11,636 bases of DNA from Gemmatimonadota bacterium (GTDB lineage Bacteria; Gemmatimonadota; Gemmatimonadetes; Longimicrobiales; Gaopeijiaceae). The notes below the pieces were generated by a model. The model was not told the DNA's origin. It saw only the letters and a program-made list of their open reading frames with translations, and searched no databases. Location of the stretch: assembly GCA_015492755.1 (NCBI GenBank), contig WGEM01000161.1, forward strand, positions 1 to 11,636, written 5' to 3'. Shown here piece after piece: positions 6,749 through 11,636 of the stretch. Within the stretch, counting starts at the first letter, position 1. Each line of letters begins with the position of its first letter. The position numbers and the translations under genes are program-made.

Positions 6749-7293
6749 ACTGGGCGACTCGCCATGATGCCGACCTACAGGCCGCGGAACCGCAAGCGAC
6801 TGAACAAGCACGGGTTCCGCGCACGGATGAAGACGCGCGGCGGACGCAAGACCCTCAACCGCCGTCGCAGGCGGGGCCGGGCACGTCTGGTCGTCAAGAT
6901 CGGCGGCAAGTAGTCGGCCCGACCGCGGGGCGCGACGAGCGGTACCCTCGTGGCGCGCGGATCCGACGCACCGCCGACATACGGGCGCTGCTCCGACGGG
7001 GGAAGCGGAGGAAGACTCCCAACCTGGATGTCTTCTTCCGGTCTTCCCCCGCTTCGCGTTCCAGGTTGGGCCTCATCGTGCCCAAGCACGGACGGACCAT
7101 CGTGGAGCGAAACAGGTTGAAACGCCGACTCAGGGAGATCGGTCGTCGGGAGATCCTCCCGCGGCTGGAGGCGGAGGGACGGCATCTGGACATCCTGCTC
7201 CGGGCACGCCGCAGCGCCTACGACGCCGGGTTCACCGAGCTCCGCTCGGAACTCTCGATCGTTACGGAGGAGCTGTGCTCACGCGGGGGCTGA
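6745..7293 (+). CDS. rnpA: ribonuclease P protein component, probably with a long N-terminal extension overlapping rpmH
   Basis: RnpA is the protein cofactor of RNase P, which removes 5' leaders from pre-tRNAs. The conserved core, about residues 68-182, has [25 protein letters not shown] and the RNR signature in [11 protein letters not shown] (121-131), and by itself has the usual length of about 115. No ATG, GTG or TTG occurs in frame between 6748 and the TTG codon at L108, inside the core. The nearest upstream start is ATG 6745, giving 182 residues, the first ~56 being read across rpmH in another frame. This extension is rich in Arg, Gln, Asp and Pro and looks disordered. Less likely starts are non-canonical ATC 6961 or ATA 6979. 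The 3' end overlaps yidD by 19 nt. Function is very sure; the start is not. Confidence 0.82.
   Translation: MNWATRHDADLQAAEPQATEQARVPRTDEDARRTQDPQPPSQAGPGTSGRQDRRQVVGPTAGRDERYPRGARIRRTADIRALLRRGKRRKTPNLDVFFRSSPASRSRLGLIVPKHGRTIVERNRLKRRLREIGRREILPRLEAEGRHLDILLRARRSAYDAGFTELRSELSIVTEELCSRGG
6764..6913 (+). CDS. rpmH: 50S ribosomal protein L34
   Basis: This 49-residue, very basic protein of the large ribosomal subunit matches the family throughout: [20 protein letters not shown], then [19 protein letters not shown]. It has a slightly extended Lys/Gly C-terminus (VVKIGGK). Two ATG codons stand in tandem (6764, 6767). The first is preferred because MMPTYRP aligns with the usual MKPTYRP or MKRTYQP. 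There is no strong Shine-Dalgarno. The gene lies entirely within the extended rnpA frame, shifted by +1. The order rpmH-rnpA and divergent dnaA are typical of origin regions. Confidence 0.96.
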   Translation: MMPTYRPRNRKRLNKHGFRARMKTRGGRKTLNRRRRRGRARLVVKIGGK

Positions 7294-7547
7294 CGGAGCT
7301 CATCCGGTTCTACCGGGCGGCGATCTCTCCATGGACGCCTGCGGCGTGTCGGTACACGCCTACCTGCTCGGCGTACGCGCTGGAGGCGGTGGAGCGGTAC
7401 GGTGCCGCCAGGGGCCTCTGGCTGGCGATCCGGAGGATCGGGCGCTGCCACCCCTGGGGCGGCTCGGGCTTCGATCCGGTGCCGCGCGCCTCGGACGCGG
7501 CGTCCGGTGAGTTGCGGCGGGATGGGATGGGACACAATCTGACATGA
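7275..7547 (+). CDS. yidD: membrane protein insertion efficiency factor YidD
   Basis: The 90-residue protein helps YidC-dependent insertion of inner-membrane proteins; its exact action is not known. Seen: an amphipathic N-terminal helix ([15 protein letters not shown]), the cysteine motif [26 protein letters not shown] and GFDPVP, all hallmarks of the family (C25, C31 and C58 present). The start is GTG at 7275, preceded by GGAGG, and lies inside the end of rnpA with a 19-nt overlap. The stop overlaps the yidC start as ATGA, so it is likely translated by coupling in the rnpA-yidD-yidC order seen in many bacteria. Confidence 0.95.
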   Translation: MLTRGLTELIRFYRAAISPWTPAACRYTPTCSAYALEAVERYGAARGLWLAIRRIGRCHPWGGSGFDPVPRASDAASGELRRDGMGHNLT

Positions 7548-9313
7548 AGACCGAACTGCGGTTTCTGCTGGCCATCAGCCTGATGCTCCTGGTGCTCTTC
7601 GGCACCAACCTGCTCTTTCCGCCGGTGCCCCCGGAGGAGGGCCCGCCCGGTGCCACGGGAGCGGCGGACAGCCTCTCCGCGCCCGTGGAGGCGGGGCCCG
7701 GTGAGGCGGCTCCGTCCATTCCCGAGGCGGTACGCAGAGCACCGGCGGAGGCGGTGGCCCCCGCCGCCGCCGAGGCGGAGCCGGAGCGCAGGGTGGTTGT
7801 GGATGGTCCCCTCTATCGGTTCGAGTTCTCCACGCACGGGGCGCGTCTCACGTCGGCGGAGTTGAAGGAGTTCCGCGCTCTGAACCGGGACGGCCCGGTG
7901 AACCTGATTCCCCGCTGGGCGGACGGCTACCTGGGGAGTCAGTTCCTGGTGGGCAGCGACACGGTGGATCTCCGTCGGGTACCCTTCCGGGCCGAGCCGT
8001 ACGACGGCGTCGTGCTGACGGAGGGCGGCGGGCCCCGGACCCTCCGATTCGTATACGAGCACCCCACCGCCCCGGTGCGCGTCGCCCTCACGTACGAATT
8101 CGAGCCCGAGCGGTATCAGGTGCACGTTCGCGGCGAGGTTTCGGGGCTGAATCGTCCCGTGCTGCTCACGGATCTCGGTGCCGGGCTGGAGTTCAACGAG
8201 GCGGACTCGGTGGCCGAGGCGCGGGCGATGGCCTACGTCTACAACCACCTGAACGACGGCATTCGCTCGGTGCCCCTGTCCCGCGCGGAGCCGGCGGTGG
8301 TGGAGGGTCCGCTCCTCTGGGCCGCGTACCGTTCCAAGTACTTCGTCCTGGCTCTGATGGGTGGAGAGAGTGACGAGCTGGCCGACGAGACCAGCTACCT
8401 CAGCGGTCTGCTGGTGGGGCCGCATCCGGAGCCGGAACGGGTGGAGGTCCGAGCGGCGCAACCGGTGGGTACCGACGGCATGGTGGCCTACCGGCTCTTC
8501 CTGGGCCCGCAGGAGTACGCGCGCCTGAGCTCCCTTGGTCAGGGGATGGAGGAGGTCAATCCGTACGGGTGGAAGTTCTTCCGCCCCATCATCCGACCCT
8601 TCGTGTCGGTGATCATGTGGATCCTGGTGTTCCTGCACACCAACCTCAACCTTTCCTACGGCTGGGTGCTCATCATCTTCGGGGTGGCGATGCGGATCGT
8701 GCTCTTCCCGCTGAACCACAAGGCGATGAAGGCGCAACTCCGTAACATGGCGGTGCAGCCCCTCCTCCAGGAGATCCAGGCCAAGTACAAGGACCAGCCG
8801 GAGAAGCTCCAGAAGGAGATGATGAAGCTGTATAAGGAGCACGGCTTCAATCCACTGGCCGGGTGCCTTCCCATGCTCCTCCCGTGGCCGGTGCTCATCG
8901 CGCTCTTCTTCGTCTTCCAGAACACCATCGAGCTCCGGGGGGTGCCCTTCCTCTGGCTGCCGGACCTTTCGGCGAAGGACCCCTACTACGTCCTGCCCAT
9001 CTTCCTGGGGCTCTCCATGTTCCTCATGCAGTGGGTGAGCATGCGGGTGGTGGAGAATCCCAATCCGCAGATGAAGATGATGATGTGGCTCCTGCCGGGG
9101 ATGATGGTCTTTATCTTCCTGAACCTGGCCAGCGGCCTGAACCTCTATTACGCCACCGCCAACATCGCGACGCTTCCGCAGCAGATCTGGATCGCCAACG
9201 AGCGCAAGAAGATGCAGAGCAAGGTGCCGAAGCGGAGCGAGCCGGCTCCGGAGCCTCCCGAGAAGCAGGAGGAACGCACGCGCAGGCGTCGGAGCCGCAA
9301 GAAGGGCGGATAG
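7544..9313 (+). CDS. yidC: membrane protein insertase YidC
   Basis: The 589-residue insertase folds and inserts inner-membrane proteins alone or with SecYEG. TM1 is at about 5-25, then a Pro/Ala/Glu-rich linker (26-82) and the periplasmic beta domain (about 85-335) found in diderm YidC. The conserved core has TM2 at about 370-390 with the groove arginine in AMRIVLFP (R384), a charged cytoplasmic hairpin (395-435, [21 protein letters not shown]), and TM segments at about 443-460, 481-500 and 510-535. The C-terminal tail is strongly basic ([12 protein letters not shown]), as in family members that contact ribosomes. The ATG overlaps the yidD stop by ATGA. Nothing is missing for function. Confidence 0.97.
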   Translation: MKTELRFLLAISLMLLVLFGTNLLFPPVPPEEGPPGATGAADSLSAPVEAGPGEAAPSIPEAVRRAPAEAVAPAAAEAEPERRVVVDGPLYRFEFSTHGARLTSAELKEFRALNRDGPVNLIPRWADGYLGSQFLVGSDTVDLRRVPFRAEPYDGVVLTEGGGPRTLRFVYEHPTAPVRVALTYEFEPERYQVHVRGEVSGLNRPVLLTDLGAGLEFNEADSVAEARAMAYVYNHLNDGIRSVPLSRAEPAVVEGPLLWAAYRSKYFVLALMGGESDELADETSYLSGLLVGPHPEPERVEVRAAQPVGTDGMVAYRLFLGPQEYARLSSLGQGMEEVNPYGWKFFRPIIRPFVSVIMWILVFLHTNLNLSYGWVLIIFGVAMRIVLFPLNHKAMKAQLRNMAVQPLLQEIQAKYKDQPEKLQKEMMKLYKEHGFNPLAGCLPMLLPWPVLIALFFVFQNTIELRGVPFLWLPDLSAKDPYYVLPIFLGLSMFLMQWVSMRVVENPNPQMKMMMWLLPGMMVFIFLNLASGLNLYYATANIATLPQQIWIANERKKMQSKVPKRSEPAPEPPEKQEERTRRRRSRKKGG

Positions 9314-9328
9314 GCCGCGGGATCGTTC

Positions 9329-10726
9329 GTGTCGCACCTGTCCGGTGACACCATCGCGGCCGTCGCCACGGCTCCCGGGCCCGGCGCCATCGCGGTGGTG
9401 CGGGTCTCCGGACCGGATGCGCTGACAATCTACCGCACGGTGGCGCCTGAAGCGGCGCCCGATCCGGAGCCGCGGAGGGTTTGTCTGGTGGAGTTGCGCG
9501 GCCCCGAGGGTGAGGCGTTGGACAGGGCGCTGGTGACGTACTTCCAGGCGCCCGCCAGCTACACCGGCGAGGACATGCTGGAGATCTCCTGCCATGGCGG
9601 CGCTCTGGTTCCCACCCTGGTGCTGGATGCGGTCCTGGCCGCCGGAGCCCGGCTGGCGGAGCCGGGGGAGTTCACGCGGCGCGCCTACCTGCGGGGGAAG
9701 ATGGACCTGGTGCAGGCCGAGGCGGTGGCGGATCTGGTGGAGGCGCGCAGCACCGCGCTGCACCGGGCGGCGCTCCATCAACTGGAGCGGGGGCTCTCGG
9801 GCCGGGTGTCGGAGCTGCGCGCGGGTGTGCTGGAACTGGAGGCGGTGCTGGTGCATCACATCGACTTCCCGGAAGAGGACGATGCCCCCGTACCACTGGC
9901 CGAGATCGAGGACCGTGCCCGCGCGCTGGCCGCGGATATGGACGCTCTGCTGCGGACGGCTCCCGAAGGGGAGCTCCTGCGGGAGGGCGCGCTTACGGTG
10001 CTGGCCGGGCGGCCGAACGCCGGGAAGTCGTCGCTCTACAACGCGCTCCTGGGTTACGAGCGCGCCATCGTCACGGAAGAACCCGGGACCACACGCGACG
10101 CGCTGGAAGCGCTCATCCAGGTGGGTGGGTATCCGTTCCGTCTGGTGGACACGGCGGGGCTCAGGGAGACGGAAGGTCGCGTGGAGCGCATGGGCATCGA
10201 GGTGGCGCAGCGGTATCTGGAACGTGCCCACCTGGTGCTCTACTGTCTCCCGGCACCGGAGGAGCCCACGGCGGAGGATGAGCGTTTCGTGCGGCTCTGC
10301 GTGGAGGCGGAGGGACGAGGCACCGCGAGGACGGTGGTGCTGGTGCGCACGAAACGCGACCTGGGGGGCCGCGCGGACGCGAGTGAGCTCGCGTCGCGCT
10401 GCGCCGCCGAGGTGGAGGTGTCGGTGGAGTCGGGGGAGGGATTGGATCGCCTCCGCTCTGTGCTGCCGTCGCTGGTGTTCGGGACGCTGGCCGCGGCGGC
10501 GGACACGGATGCGCCCGTCCTGACACGGAGGCGGCAGATGCGCGCGTTGCGGCAGGCCCGTGACGAGGTGTTGGGGTTTGCCGATTCACTGGCCGCGGAA
10601 GTGCCGCCCGAGGTCGCCGCCGCGCATCTCCGGAGTGCCGAGACGGCGCTGGAGGAACTTCTGGGGGTGATTTCGGTGGAAGACGTGCTGGACGTCGTGT
10701 TCCGCGAGTTCTGTGTGGGGAAATGA
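9329..10726 (+). CDS. mnmE: tRNA uridine-5-carboxymethylaminomethyl modification GTPase MnmE
   Basis: The 465-residue GTPase works with MnmG to modify U34 of certain tRNAs. The N-terminal folate-binding domain starts with DTIAAVATAPGPGAIAVVRV, as in the family. The helical domain contains an inserted G domain: G1 GRPNAGKSS (227-235), G2 EPGTTRD (251-257), G3 DTAGLRET (274-281) and G4 position VRTKRD (339-344). The C-terminus is FCVGK, whose Cys is needed for modification. G4 reads TKRD rather than the usual NKxD, a small oddity at the guanine-specificity site. The start is GTG at 9329, 15 nt after yidC, with a weak GGGA upstream; the stop overlaps acyP by ATGA. No jag/khpB gene stands between yidC and mnmE. 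Confidence 0.96.
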   Translation: MSHLSGDTIAAVATAPGPGAIAVVRVSGPDALTIYRTVAPEAAPDPEPRRVCLVELRGPEGEALDRALVTYFQAPASYTGEDMLEISCHGGALVPTLVLDAVLAAGARLAEPGEFTRRAYLRGKMDLVQAEAVADLVEARSTALHRAALHQLERGLSGRVSELRAGVLELEAVLVHHIDFPEEDDAPVPLAEIEDRARALAADMDALLRTAPEGELLREGALTVLAGRPNAGKSSLYNALLGYERAIVTEEPGTTRDALEALIQVGGYPFRLVDTAGLRETEGRVERMGIEVAQRYLERAHLVLYCLPAPEEPTAEDERFVRLCVEAEGRGTARTVVLVRTKRDLGGRADASELASRCAAEVEVSVESGEGLDRLRSVLPSLVFGTLAAAADTDAPVLTRRRQMRALRQARDEVLGFADSLAAEVPPEVAAAHLRSAETALEELLGVISVEDVLDVVFREFCVGK

Positions 10727-11031
10727 GCCAGGTGAACGGGCCGGAGGAAGGAGAGACGGAGGTGGGCCGCGCCTTCAGGGTTCGCGGCCGCGTGCAGGGT
10801 GTCGGCTTCCGGTGGTGGACCAGGCGGGAGGCCGAGAGGCTGGGCCTGAGGGGGCGCGTGCGCAATCTTCCGGATGGGGACGTGTGGGTGGAGGCCACCG
10901 GGCCGCAGGTCGCGGTGGAGGGACTCGCGCGGCGGCTCCGGCACGGCCCGCCGGCTGCGGTGGTGACGGAGGTCCGGGAGGCGGAACCGACGAAGCTGCC
11001 GCCGCCGGTGGGATTCGTCATCGACGTGTAG
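10723..11031 (+). CDS. acyP: acylphosphatase
   Basis: The 102-residue protein hydrolyses the carboxyl-phosphate bond of acyl phosphates in the cytoplasm. Seen: the phosphate-binding loop and catalytic Arg in GRVQGVGFRWW and the water-positioning Asn in GRVRNLPDG, followed by the usual VWVEATGP strand. A variable ~12-residue acidic N-terminus precedes the core. It begins at an ATG overlapping the mnmE stop (ATGA), so it is co-translated with mnmE. It sits between mnmE and mnmG, which is not where acylphosphatase genes are commonly found. The physiological substrate is unknown. Confidence 0.93.
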   Translation: MSQVNGPEEGETEVGRAFRVRGRVQGVGFRWWTRREAERLGLRGRVRNLPDGDVWVEATGPQVAVEGLARRLRHGPPAAVVTEVREAEPTKLPPPVGFVIDV

Positions 11032-11130
11032 CGGCGCCAACACGCTGCGCGTTCAGCGGGACGGTGCGGGAGAGGTCCGCGCCGCACATCGGGGCGGCCG
11101 AGGCCGCTTCCCGAGGAGACCGAAGAAACG
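11032..11130. other. acyP-mnmG spacer with two small inverted repeats
   Basis: This 99-nt gap holds GTGCGG/CCGCAC (11064-11087, 12-nt loop) and GCGGCCGAGGCCGC (11094-11107, very short loop). There is no T run after either, so an intrinsic terminator is not supported. A purine-rich GAGGAG (11113-11118) precedes mnmG. The gap breaks the otherwise tight packing, so a further promoter for mnmG is possible. Confidence 0.35.
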
Positions 11131-11636
11131 ATGGACACCCGGTACGACGTCATCGTAGTAGGGGGTGGGCACGCCGGCGCCGAGGCGGCGGCGGCGTCCG
11201 CACGGCTGGGTGCGTCTACCCTGCTGGTCACCCCGGACCTGTCGCGCATCGGCCAGATGAGCTGCAATCCCGCCATCGGCGGCGTCGCCAAAGGCATCGT
11301 GGCGCGGGAGGTGGATGCCCTCGGGGGTGTCATGGGCCGCGCCACCGACGCCTCCCGGATTCAGTTCCGGATGCTGAACCGTTCCAAGGGCCCGGCGGTG
11401 TGGGGCCCCCGGGCGCAGTGCGACCGGGAGAAGTACCCGGTGGCGGTGCGCGGCGCGCTGGAGGAGCTGGATGCCCTCCGATTCTTCCAGGACATGGTCA
11501 CGGATCTGATCCTCGAGGACGGCCGGGTCCGGGGCGTCGGTACGCGGAGCGGTCTCACCTTCGAGGCCGCCGCGGTTGTGGTGACGGCGGGCACGTTCCT
11601 CCGCGGGCGCATCCACGTGGGTGGCCGGGCGGGGGT
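11131..11636 (+). CDS. mnmG: tRNA uridine-5-carboxymethylaminomethyl modification enzyme MnmG (partial, N-terminal part)
   Basis: The first 168 residues of the FAD- and NADH-dependent partner of MnmE are visible; the rest is cut by the window edge. Seen: the dinucleotide-binding motif [12 protein letters not shown] (9-20), the family signature [15 protein letters not shown] (41-55) with EVDALGG (60-66), and [19 protein letters not shown] (81-99). These leave no doubt about the family. The ATG at 11131 has GAGGAG upstream with a somewhat long 12-nt spacer. It lies in the same direction as mnmE, with acyP between them. Confidence 0.96.
   Translation, partial: MDTRYDVIVVGGGHAGAEAAAASARLGASTLLVTPDLSRIGQMSCNPAIGGVAKGIVAREVDALGGVMGRATDASRIQFRMLNRSKGPAVWGPRAQCDREKYPVAVRGALEELDALRFFQDMVTDLILEDGRVRGVGTRSGLTFEAAAVVVTAGTFLRGRIHVGGRAG

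Noticed and set aside
6950..6958. GTG at 6950 as the rnpA start
   Set aside because: It is in the rpmH frame, not the rnpA frame; using it would need a frameshift or a sequencing error. It is kept only as a test of the nested-gene reading.
7310..10231. 973-codon open frame on the minus strand
   Set aside because: It is antisense to yidD, yidC and mnmE, all with clear family motifs. Its protein is rich in His, Arg, Gln and Pro with no recognisable domain, as expected of a shadow frame in GC-rich DNA.
11064..11107. Terminator after acyP
   Set aside because: The inverted repeats are short, one has almost no loop, and no T run follows.

Overview
The window comes from a GC-rich diderm (Gram-negative-type) bacterium. 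GC is high in every gene, YidC carries the large periplasmic domain found in diderms, and an NtrC-type (sigma-54) regulator is present. The phylum cannot be fixed from this sequence alone. Gemmatimonadota or a similar GC-rich lineage is a reasonable guess, not a demonstrated fact. The region is the chromosomal replication-origin neighbourhood.

Layout: on the minus strand at the left lies a three-gene operon (PrcB-like lipoprotein, sensor histidine kinase, NtrC-family response regulator), with the regulator cut by the window edge. Diverging from it is pyrE (+), which converges on dnaN (-). Upstream of dnaN is dnaA (-). The 309-bp dnaA-dnaN gap holds a good oriC candidate: two abutting DnaA boxes, a 5-nt spacer, a TACTAC DnaA-trio-like element and an AT-rich stretch, plus further weak boxes. 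The roughly 310-bp region upstream of dnaA holds a possible DnaA-box-containing dnaA promoter on the minus strand and a sigma-70-like promoter on the plus strand.

The plus strand then carries the classic ribosome / RNase P / membrane-insertion / tRNA-modification cluster: rpmH, rnpA, yidD, yidC, mnmE, an acylphosphatase gene and mnmG (cut by the right edge). Genes are tightly packed, with ATGA or longer overlaps at rnpA-yidD, yidD-yidC and mnmE-acyP, which suggests an operon with translational coupling.

The most notable observation is at rpmH-rnpA. The RNase P protein frame has no ATG, GTG or TTG between the end of rpmH and the conserved RnpA core. The frame is open straight through rpmH, and the nearest in-frame ATG (6745) is 19 nt upstream of the rpmH start. 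Read literally, rpmH is nested completely inside a 182-codon rnpA in another frame. This resembles the arrangement described for Thermus, here in what looks like an unrelated lineage. No mobile elements, tRNAs, rRNAs or CRISPR arrays were seen.
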